Shown piece by piece: positions 40,082-47,800 of a DNA stretch of 64,000 bases. Numbering within the stretch: position 1 is the first letter of the stretch; each line of letters starts with the position of its first letter. This DNA comes from Kribbella jejuensis (lineage in GTDB: Bacteria > Actinomycetota > Actinomycetes > Propionibacteriales > Kribbellaceae), in NCBI RefSeq assembly GCF_006715085.1, contig NZ_VFMM01000003.1, forward strand, positions 248,001-312,000, in the 5' to 3' direction. A program made the position numbers and the translations under genes. The notes beneath the pieces are model-generated. The model was not told where the DNA came from. It saw only the letters and a program-made list of their open reading frames with translations, and searched no databases.

Positions 40082-40526
40082 CACCCACCCGCACCCACGA
40101 GGCTGAGCCAGCGGAGCTAGATGGTCTGCTCGCCGCCGAGATTGCCCCTCAAAACAGAACAACGTCGAGCAGAAGCCCGACGTTGGGGTCAGCTCGTAGG
40201 CCGACTCTGTGATGAGTGTCCGAGGAGGAGCACGCACCTTAACCACACGCCTTGACCTCGATCTCGAGCCGCCAGATCGAATCCCGTAGGCGTTATTTGC
40301 GCCATCACTGCGCATTGGTCGCGGAGGGGGCAGTTCGTGGTCTGAGCCGGGTCGCCCGCCTGGTGCCGCAAACCGGGCGGGGGAGAAGAGCGCGCGAGCC
40401 CTGTGCTAACTCACCCCTGCTTGTAAGCGAGCCCCAGGCCAGCAGGCCCGGGGCTTTTGTTGTCGAAGCGAAGGAGGAGCAGGCTCCCCCGACGAGGGTA
40501 GGCACAGACCCATCCCCGGACGAGGG
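40082..40526. other. 445-bp non-coding region with stem-loops; possible small RNA
   Basis: No ORF here is credible. It contains a 10-bp hairpin (CCCGCCTGGT at 40355-40364 with its complement at 40372-40381, one wobble pair) and, 50 bp later, an intrinsic terminator. A structured transcript ending near 40460 is possible. No clear promoter was found. Confidence 0.4.
40431..40458 (+). terminator. Intrinsic terminator with T-run
   Basis: Stem GCCCCaGGCC (40431-40440), loop AGCA, GGCCcGGGGC (40445-40454), then TTTTG. A rare case here of a textbook Rho-independent terminator on the + strand, 350 bp after the GAF-ANTAR gene. Confidence 0.85.
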
Positions 40527-40916
40527 TCAGGGGGTTGCCGGGCGGCTCGCGCAGACGAGAGCGATCGCCGCGAGGACGCCGAAGGGGATGGCCTGGAGCT
40601 CCTGGAAGGCGATCAGTTTGTAGAGGGTGAAGTAGATCATCCAGGTGGCGTAGAGGATGACGGCTGGGCGTCCGAGGCGGTGGCCTCGGAGGTGGGCGAC
40701 GGCTGCCACCAGGCCGATGAGGCTGAGGAACTCGTACGCGACGACGAAGCTCACCGCGATGCCGTTCCAGCCCTCCAGGCCGGTGAAGTAGATCGCGCCG
40801 TAGCCGCCGACCGCCGCGATCAGGGCGACCAGGACCGACGCGACGACCGCCGCGGGCCGCCGGCGGACAGTGGTGCGGTGGGTGGTGATAGCAGTGGTGC
40901 TGGGTGTGGTTGTCAT
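40527..40916 (-). CDS. Four-span integral membrane protein, unknown
   Basis: A 129-residue protein with a Thr-rich N-terminus (TTTPSTTAITTHRTT) and four hydrophobic segments: AAVVASVLVALIAAVGGYGA, VSFVVAYEFLSLIGLVAAVA, PAVILYATWMIYFTLYKLI and PFGVLAAIALVCA. The ATG follows GAGGAGAC. It is divergent from the sensor kinase operon at 41053 and may be controlled by that two-component system. No family recognised. Confidence 0.7.
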   Translation of the reverse strand: MTTTPSTTAITTHRTTVRRRPAAVVASVLVALIAAVGGYGAIYFTGLEGWNGIAVSFVVAYEFLSLIGLVAAVAHLRGHRLGRPAVILYATWMIYFTLYKLIAFQELQAIPFGVLAAIALVCASRPATP

Positions 40917-41052
40917 GGTGTCTCCTCGGTAGAAGTTGATGCGCTCCACCGTCCTGGCCGGGGCGTCCCGGCCGGCAGGGGTGGGGATCACGTTCCGGCT
41001 CGGGACTTCTTGTCCCGTGACGGCGGGACGCCTCGGCGGCGATGATTCCTTC

Positions 41053-42984
41053 ATGGGGGTAGTTGCCGGGATACTCGCGGTTCTCGCCGGGCTGTTCGGC
41101 GCTGGCGTCCACGCGGTCAATGCCGCCGCGGGCCGCGCGCTGGGTCCGTCGTTCTGGTTGATGGAGCTCGCGGCCGCGCTCGCGTACGGGCTCGCGGCCC
41201 TGCTCCTACGATCTGCCCGCCGGATCCAGTTCGTGCTGGGAGCGATTGCGCTCACCCAAGGTCTCGCACTGCTGGGCAGCGAACTGGGGGCGCTCACCAG
41301 CAGCAACTGGACGACCTGGTTGGGTGCGTGGCTCTGGGCGCCCGGGTACGTCGCGATCGCCGTACTGCTCCCGTTGCTGCTGCCGGACGGCTACCCGCGG
41401 TCCCGGCCCGCGTTCGTGGTGAACGTCGCCGCAGTAGCCGCGATCACGCTCGTCTGGGCGCTCACCCCGTACGACTCCCAAGACTTCCCCGAAGCCCTCC
41501 GCGGCGCGACGAACCCCATAGCCGTCGCGGCCGCCGCCGGCCCGACGGCCGGTGCACTCACCGGCGGATTACTTGGCGTCGCCGTCCTGATCGGCCTCGT
41601 CTCACTGGTCACCAGATGGCGAGCCGCCGCGGATCTCGAGCGACAGCAGCTCAAATGGGTCCTGGTCGGGTATGCGTGCACGCTCGCCCTGTTCGGTATC
41701 GCGAGGCTGCTCCCGGCCGCCACAATCGGCCCGGTCGCGGCGCTCGCGATGCTTCCGCTGCCGATCGCGATCGGGATCGCGGTGCTGCGCTACGGCCTCT
41801 GGGATGTGGACGTCGTCATCTCGCGAGCACTGGTGTACGGCGGGCTGTCGTCGCTTGTGATTGCCCTGTACGCCGGCACCGTCTGGCTGGTCGGCGACGG
41901 ACTCGGCGCCACGACCGGTACGCCGATCCTCGCGACGACCGTGGTCGCGCTGGCCGCACTGCCGCTGCGTTCCTGGCTGCAGCGGCACGCCAATCGCCTG
42001 GTGCACGGCGATGCCGAGGAGCCCTACGCCGTACTCACGCGCCTGGGCCGGCGACTGGCGGCGGCCACGACACCCGACGACCTGACCGAACGGGTCCTGC
42101 CGTCGGTGGTCGAGCGGGTGGCTCGGTCGCTTCGGGCCGCGCGGGCGACGATCGAGCTGCGGGACGGTTCGGTGACGTCGTACGGCGATGGCTCGGCTGC
42201 GGGCACGACCGTCGAGCTGACGTACGCCGGTGAGTCGCTCGGTGAGCTCATGGTCGCGCGGTCGTCGGAGTTCGGGCGGCACGAGCTGCGCGCTCTCGAC
42301 GAGCTCGCCGCGCAGGCCGCCGTCGCGGCGCACACCGTCCTGCTGGCCCGCGAGGCGCAGCGTGCGCGCGAGGCGGTCGTGGTCGCCAGGGAGGAAGAAC
42401 GGCGACGGCTCCGCCGCGACCTCCACGACGGCGTGGGGCCGTCGCTGGCCGCTCTCGCGCTGCACGTCGAGACCGCGCGCGACCTGGCGGCGGACGACCC
42501 GGAAGCCGCCCGGCAGTTGCTCGATCGCCTGGTACCGCGGCTCAACGCGGCGGTGGCCGACGTCCGGGCGCTGGTGCACGAGTTGCGGCCGCCGATGCTG
42601 GACGAGCTCGGGCTGGCTGCGGCGGTCCGCGAGTTGGGGGACCGGTTGTCCACAGGTACGACGAAGGTGAGGGTGAGCGCGGACGAGATCCCCGGACTGC
42701 CTGCCGCTGTTGAGGTCGCGGCGTACCACATCGCCGGTGAGGCCACCGGCAACGCGGTCCGGCATGCCGGCGCGGGGACCGTTGCCGTCCGGGTGTGCGA
42801 CGCTGACGAGTGCGTGCGGGTCGAAGTCGTCGACGACGGTCGCGGGCTGCCCGATCGACCGCGCGCGGGGGTCGGTACGGCGTCGATGCGCGAGCGGGCC
42901 GAGGAACTCGGTGGTCAGCTGCGGATCGAATCCGGCCCCTCCGGTACGACGGTGACCGCGCTGCTGCCGAAGGGGGCGCCATGA
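41053..42984 (+). CDS. Sensor histidine kinase (NarL-partner type, HisKA_3)
   Basis: A 643-residue membrane kinase. About eight hydrophobic segments cover residues 1-320 (VVAGILAVLAGLFGAGVHAV onward); a GAF-like cytoplasmic part (about 345-440) follows; the dimerisation helix RRRLRRDLHDGVGPSLAAL near residue 455 contains the phosphorylated His; and the ATPase domain has the N-box ATGNAVRHA near 562 and the G-box DDGRGLPDRP near 595. The signal is unknown. It overlaps the response-regulator gene by 4 bp. The ATG at 41053 has no clear ribosome binding site, so the start is uncertain by a few codons. Confidence 0.9.
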   Translation: MGVVAGILAVLAGLFGAGVHAVNAAAGRALGPSFWLMELAAALAYGLAALLLRSARRIQFVLGAIALTQGLALLGSELGALTSSNWTTWLGAWLWAPGYVAIAVLLPLLLPDGYPRSRPAFVVNVAAVAAITLVWALTPYDSQDFPEALRGATNPIAVAAAAGPTAGALTGGLLGVAVLIGLVSLVTRWRAAADLERQQLKWVLVGYACTLALFGIARLLPAATIGPVAALAMLPLPIAIGIAVLRYGLWDVDVVISRALVYGGLSSLVIALYAGTVWLVGDGLGATTGTPILATTVVALAALPLRSWLQRHANRLVHGDAEEPYAVLTRLGRRLAAATTPDDLTERVLPSVVERVARSLRAARATIELRDGSVTSYGDGSAAGTTVELTYAGESLGELMVARSSEFGRHELRALDELAAQAAVAAHTVLLAREAQRAREAVVVAREEERRRLRRDLHDGVGPSLAALALHVETARDLAADDPEAARQLLDRLVPRLNAAVADVRALVHELRPPMLDELGLAAAVRELGDRLSTGTTKVRVSADEIPGLPAAVEVAAYHIAGEATGNAVRHAGAGTVAVRVCDADECVRVEVVDDGRGLPDRPRAGVGTASMRERAEELGGQLRIESGPSGTTVTALLPKGAP

Positions 42985-43637
42985 CGGTGCGAGTGCTGGT
43001 GGTCGACGACCACCCGCTGTATCGCGAGGGCCTGGTCACCGCGATCTCGACCATGCCGGGCAAGCACGTGGTCGGCGAGGCGGCGGACGGTGAGGAGGCG
43101 GTTCGGCTCGTGGACGAACTGGTACCGGACGTCGTGGTGATGGATCTGCACATGCCGGTGCTGAACGGTGTGGAGGCGACCCGGCGGGTGACGCTGGCGC
43201 ATCCGGACATCGCCGTACTCGTACTGACGATGCTGGAGAACGACGAGTCGGTCTTCGCCGCGGTCCGGGCCGGCGCACGTGGCTATCTGCTGAAGGGAGC
43301 CGACCGGGCCGAGATCGGGCGAGCGCTGGACGGGGTGGCACACGGCGAGGCGGTGTTCTCGGCGGCGATCGCCGGTCGTGTGCTGGCGTACTTCGCCGCC
43401 GGGCGGCCGGGGCCGGAGATCGCGCCGTTCCCCGAGCTGACCGACCGCGAGCGTGAGGTCCTTGACCTGGTTGCCCGCGGCCTGACGAACGCCGCGATCG
43501 CGCGCCAGCTGGTGGTCAGCGACAAGACCGTCCGCAACCACGTCTCGAACATCTTCACCAAACTCCACGTCGCCGGCCGCGCCGAAGCCGTAGCCCGAGC
43601 CCGCGACGCCGGCTTCGGAAACCAGGGACTCGGCTGA
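42981..43637 (+). CDS. NarL/FixJ-family response regulator
   Basis: A 218-residue regulator. The receiver domain (about 1-120) starts VRVLVVDDHPLYREGL and holds the phospho-acceptor Asp in VVVMDLHMPVLNGVEA near residue 55 and the Lys in GYLLKGADR near 104; a LuxR helix-turn-helix lies near 150-205 (ELTDREREVLDLVARGLTNA, then SDKTVRNHVSNIFTKL). It is coupled to the kinase (ATGA at 42981-42984). Targets may include the divergent membrane-protein gene. Confidence 0.93.
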   Translation: MTVRVLVVDDHPLYREGLVTAISTMPGKHVVGEAADGEEAVRLVDELVPDVVVMDLHMPVLNGVEATRRVTLAHPDIAVLVLTMLENDESVFAAVRAGARGYLLKGADRAEIGRALDGVAHGEAVFSAAIAGRVLAYFAAGRPGPEIAPFPELTDREREVLDLVARGLTNAAIARQLVVSDKTVRNHVSNIFTKLHVAGRAEAVARARDAGFGNQGLG

Positions 43638-43644
43638 ACGACGC

Positions 43645-43757
43645 TCAGCCGACGGGCTCGTTGTCGCGCATCCGGAGCAGATACGTCGAGGTGAACAGGG
43701 CGCCGTCGGCAACGGCTGGGTGCGGCGTAGTTTCGAGCCGCCAGGCGGTGCGGAGTC
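43645..43757 (-). pseudogene. C-terminal fragment of an unidentified protein
   Basis: On the minus strand about 37 codons (LRTAWRLETTPHPAVADGAL, then FTSTYLLRMRDNEPVG and a stop) show coding-like composition, but the frame loses this character at about 43760, where a plus-strand MarR fragment begins. I do not recognise the family. Confidence 0.35.
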
Positions 43758-43759
43758 CG

Positions 43760-43861
43760 CGCGCGTTGGCCGACGTACTCGGGACCGATACCGCGGACAT
43801 GACCAGGTTGATCGACCGGCTCATCGACGTTCGCGCCGTACGCCGGGTGTGGTGCCGGTGA
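43760..43861 (+). pseudogene. Fragment of a MarR-family regulator
   Basis: About 33 codons read ALADVLGTDTADMTRLIDRL followed by VRAVRRVW, the recognition helix and first wing of MarR proteins. The rest of the gene is absent on both sides, and the frame ends in a stop at 43861. Confidence 0.55.
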
Positions 43862-43987
43862 CGAGAGCTCGACGTACCGGTGCTTGCGGTAGGCAAGATT
43901 CTGGCGGTCCGAGGTCCCCAGTTGTCTCTGGAAGCGCGGAGTGTGGGCGGGCAGCGGAGGCAGTTCCCGGCTGGGGGGAGGACTCCA

Positions 43988-44300
43988 GTGGTCGTGGATC
44001 AGGGGTGGACGCACCCTCGGCAGGCCTCGGACCGGCGCCTGGACGGGGCGCTCACCCATCGGTTGACGACGCTTGTAGCCGCCACCGGGTACGGGAAGTC
44101 CACGCTGCTGTCCAGCTGGGCGCGGGCGGTCGGTGGTGCGTCCTATCGCCTCGGACCGGCGGACCGGGATCTCACAAGGTTCGCGGCCGGTGTGCTCGCG
44201 GCGTTGCGGCTGCGTGCACCCACCGTTCCCGCCGAGATTCTCTCCGCCGTGGCTGCGCCGCTGCCGACGAGATCCGATCAGGGACCGAGGGTGGGGAGAC
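43988..44300 (+). pseudogene. N-terminal fragment of a MalT-type LuxR regulator
   Basis: The GTG at 43988 follows GGGGGGAGGA. About 95 codons match the start of MalT-like regulators: ALTHRLTTLVAATGYGKSTL with Walker A near residue 40, then a helical segment. The frame then runs into unrelated sequence near 44275 and overlaps the next gene fragment. Full-length family members are about 900 residues. Confidence 0.6.
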
Positions 44301-44303
44301 AAC

Positions 44304-44505
44304 ATGCGCAAGGCAAGCCTGGTAGTGGCAGCCACTGCGGCCATCGTGCTCGGTGGCGCAGGGCTGGCGTACGCGGCGATCCCTGACAGCGGCGGGGTCA
44401 TCCATGCTTGCTACGGCAAGACGGGCGGAACGTTGCGAGTGTCCGACACCGGCACGTGCAGGTCGACCGAGGTCTCACTGAGCTGGAACACGGCAGGCCC
44501 GGCCG
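44304..44505 (+). pseudogene. Truncated small secreted protein (IPDSGGVIHACY type)
   Basis: The ATG at 44304 follows GGGGAGAC. Signal peptide RKASLVVAATAAIVLGGAGL, then IPDSGGVIHACYGKTGGTLR and TCRSTEVSLSWNTAGP, a domain widespread in secreted actinobacterial proteins, normally followed by a Gly-rich or collagen-like part. Here it joins a DedA fragment in another frame at about 44505; reading on in frame gives 108 residues of non-family sequence up to 44630. Confidence 0.65.
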
Positions 44506-44671
44506 CGGTGTGGTCTGGGCTGTGCTGGTCGCCGGCGGAGGCTACCTGGCGGGAGCGTCGTACCGCGCTCTCGAGCAGCGGCTGGGTCTCGTCAGCGGCC
44601 TGCTACTCGCAACCTTGCTCACGGCTGTGATCGTGGCGCTGGTCGTCCGTCGTCGCCGGCGTTTCCGTTGA
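44498..44671 (+). pseudogene. C-terminal fragment of a DedA-like membrane protein
   Basis: About 55 codons: VVWAVLVAGGGYLAGASYRA, then LGLVSGLLLATLLTAVIVAL and a terminal Arg run, matching the last membrane helices of DedA proteins. The preceding parts are missing. It is joined to the secreted-protein fragment in a different frame. Confidence 0.6.
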
Positions 44672-44723
44672 GAGGCATATGACAGCCGGATGGTGCGCGG
44701 CCGTCGTCGGACGGGTGCGTGGA

Positions 44724-44750
44724 TGAGAAGCAGATGAGAAGTCTGTCATC
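44724..44750 (+). promoter_or_regulatory. 11-bp-phased direct repeat TGAGAAG x2 plus TGTCATC
   Basis: TGAGAAG at 44724 and 44735 (11 bp apart), then TGTCATC at 44744, 80 bp before the giant gene. The same arrangement (TGAAAAC twice, 11 bp apart, then TGTCATC at the same offset) stands before copC-copD at 58369-58395. Tandem half sites with 11-bp phasing are the usual target of OmpR-type regulators. Confidence 0.65.
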
Positions 44751-44830
44751 CGGAACCGGCGCTGGTGTCCCTGCTCCACTGTTGCGCTGATGGCGTGGCG
44801 CCCAATCGGCGCGCGAGTGGGGGAGGGATC

Positions 44831-47800
44831 GTGACACAGCAGTGGAGATCCATGCCGCGGCGATGGCTGCGGGTGGTGGTCGCGCTCGGTCTGATCGCGG
44901 CGTTGATGTCAGCGGGGCAAGTGGGGCGGAACGCGGCGCCGGCGATGGCTGCGGGACCGGGGAGCCTGACGCTGCACGTTGCCAGCGCGCGATCGGTCAA
45001 CTCGGGTCCCGGATTCGTGCACGAGAACGATCCGGTAGCGCATTACAAGTGGTTGATCAACGTCGACGACACCGGTGATCCGGGGACTCGTACGAACCAG
45101 TTGATCGACCGCTGCCTGCCGGCGACGGCCCAGGGCGGTTCCTCCAACCCGGACTACGCCGACACGTGTCCGTGGCCGTCGACCCGGCCGACGTCCGGCT
45201 TTGCGCCGATCGTTGCGCAGGGCACGGAGGCGGACCTGAACGACAGTACGGCGCTCGGCAACCTGCCGGCCGGCAAGTACCTGATCTCGGTGACCGCCGA
45301 CGGCTTCAAGATCGACGGGCAGCACTTCACCATCGGCTCCGGTGCGACCACACACGCGGTTGTCCGGATGAACCCGACCCCGCTGCCGCTGACGACGTTG
45401 CGGTTGCAGGTCTTCAACGACAACATCCCGGTCGACGGTACCTACGAGGCCGACGCTGAGCAGGGTCTCGCAGGCTTCACAGCGTCCCTCACCGACGTAC
45501 TTGGCCTGGTCAGCACCGACTACTACGGCAACGCGCTGTGCACCGTCTACAAGCACGCGAACGCCAATGGGACCGGCCCGATGTTGTTCGACGACAACAA
45601 CCGGCCGATCGTCGACACCGCCCGTTCGACGGGACAGTGTGTGAGCGACGCGACCGGTGCGATCGTGATCCCGAACCTGGGCCCGAACCGGTACGCAGCC
45701 ACGGTGTCACCACCCGCGGGGCAGACCGGGCAATGGGTGCAGACGACCACCCTCGAGGGCGGCCACGACCACGACATCTGGCAGCAGGAGGGCGAGACCG
45801 GGTACGACACCGAGCAGATCCGCGGCGCCGAACTCGTATCGGCCGTGCAGTTCGGATTCGTCCGGACCAAGGCGCTGACCCCGCCTGCAGGTACGGCGCC
45901 GACCGGTGAGGTCAAGGGCGTCGTGATCGCCGGCCTGCCGTACATCGGCGGACAGAACGGGCAGGTCGTGCCGGAGACCGGCTTCGCGGGCGCGAAGTCC
46001 GACGGCCCGATCCCGTACCCGTGGGTCGCCCTGTCCGACCTGGACGCCGGCGACGCGGCGGTGTACGTCGGCCGTGGCGCGGCGGACGGCAGCTTCGACA
46101 TCACCGGTGTGCCGGACGGCACGTACCAGCTCACCCTCTGGGACGACGACCAGGACTACATCCTGTGGAGCTTCAACGTCGAGGTCCACAACGGCGATGT
46201 GGCCGATGTCGGCAACAAGATGCTCGTCGGCTGGTTCACCCACATCAACGGCAGTGTCTTCATCGATGCCAACGGCAATGGCAAGCGGGACACCGGCGAG
46301 CGCGCCGTACCCAGCTTCGCGCTGACCGTCCGTGAGCGGGACAACTCGCTGATGGATCAGTCCACGAACACGACGGTGACGGACTCGGCCGGCAACTACG
46401 ACATCAAGGAGACGTACCCGCTCGGCAAGTGGCTGGTCCTGGAGGGGTTCAACACCCGGTACAAGACCACCGGAATCACCTACCAGGCAGCCAACGAGAC
46501 CAAGCCGACGACGCAGCTCGGCAGCCTGGTCGACATCAACTTCCTGCCGATCATCGGATTGCGCGGGCGGATCGACTGGGGTGTCCAGCCGTACGACCCC
46601 GGAACGAACGGCGGCATCGTCGGCACCGTCACCTACGACACGACCCGCAACGAGCTCGACCCGGCGATGGCGGCCACCGAGCCTTACCAGCCCGGTATCC
46701 CGGGGATTCCGGTCCACCTCTACCTGCCGAAGGCCTGCACGGACACGACACCGGCAGAGCTGTGCCGGCAGGGTTACCAGACCGAGCCGAAGCAGGTTCC
46801 GGACGGCAACGGCGGGATGGTGGACAACCCGAAGTACGGCGCGTTCGTGAAGGGCCCCGAGGTCCAGGAGGCCTACACGTCCGAGGAGTGGGCACCACCC
46901 CGCGGCTGTACGGCGCGTACCTACAACGGCCAGCCGCTCACCGATCAGCAAGCGCTGCCGGCGTTCGGGACGGCCGAGAACAGGCTGTGCGTCGAGGCCC
47001 CGATGATGGGTGTCGCGGTCGGCGCGAGCGACAGCGCCGGCGGCAGCCAGACAGTGAACGGCAACTACGGCTTCGCCACCTCGAACATCAACCTCTACCC
47101 GCCGACGGACACGGTGCACAACCCCGACGGGCTGGCGCTGTACGCACCGCTGCCCGCCGGACAGCAACAGGATCTTCCGGCACGTGACTACATCGTGTCG
47201 GTGGACATCCCGAACGACCCGGTCGACGGCAAGCCGATGTACAAGGTGACCCGCGAAGAAGATGTCAACGTCTTCGACGGGGATACCTACCTGCCGCAGG
47301 AGAACTATCCACCGGCGACCCCGGCAGCGGCCAACGACCCGGCCGGACCGCCGGACGCGACGCCGACGCCACCCGCTCAGCCGCCGTCACAGCAGGCCGG
47401 CATCGTCTCGCCGTGCGCCGGGCCGCTGCACACCGTGAACGTGACCGACCAGGCTTTCAACGCCGGCGGCGGCAGCCCGTTCCAGGGCTACGAGCGCCCG
47501 TCCTGCGCCGACAAGCTGATCGGTCTGCGGGCGAACCAGGCAACCGCACCCAACTTCAACCTGTTCACCGACGTCCCGATCCCGACGCACTTCTGGGGCC
47601 TGACGCTGAACGATCTCGGGCTGACGCTGGACAAGCGCAGCGTCAATTACGGCGAGGCGCAGGGCCTGCCGTTCGTCCCGGTCGGCCTCTACGACTGGTC
47701 CGGACGCCTGGTCGACACCGTGCACACCGACTTCAACGGGCTCTACGAGGCGCTCGAGCCGTCCACCAGCACCTACAACTGTCCGCTGCCGGCCGGCCCG

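Noticed and set aside
40260..40300. tRNA-like T-loop (TCGAATCCC)
   Set aside because: No matching T-stem, acceptor stem or anticodon arm could be folded around it.
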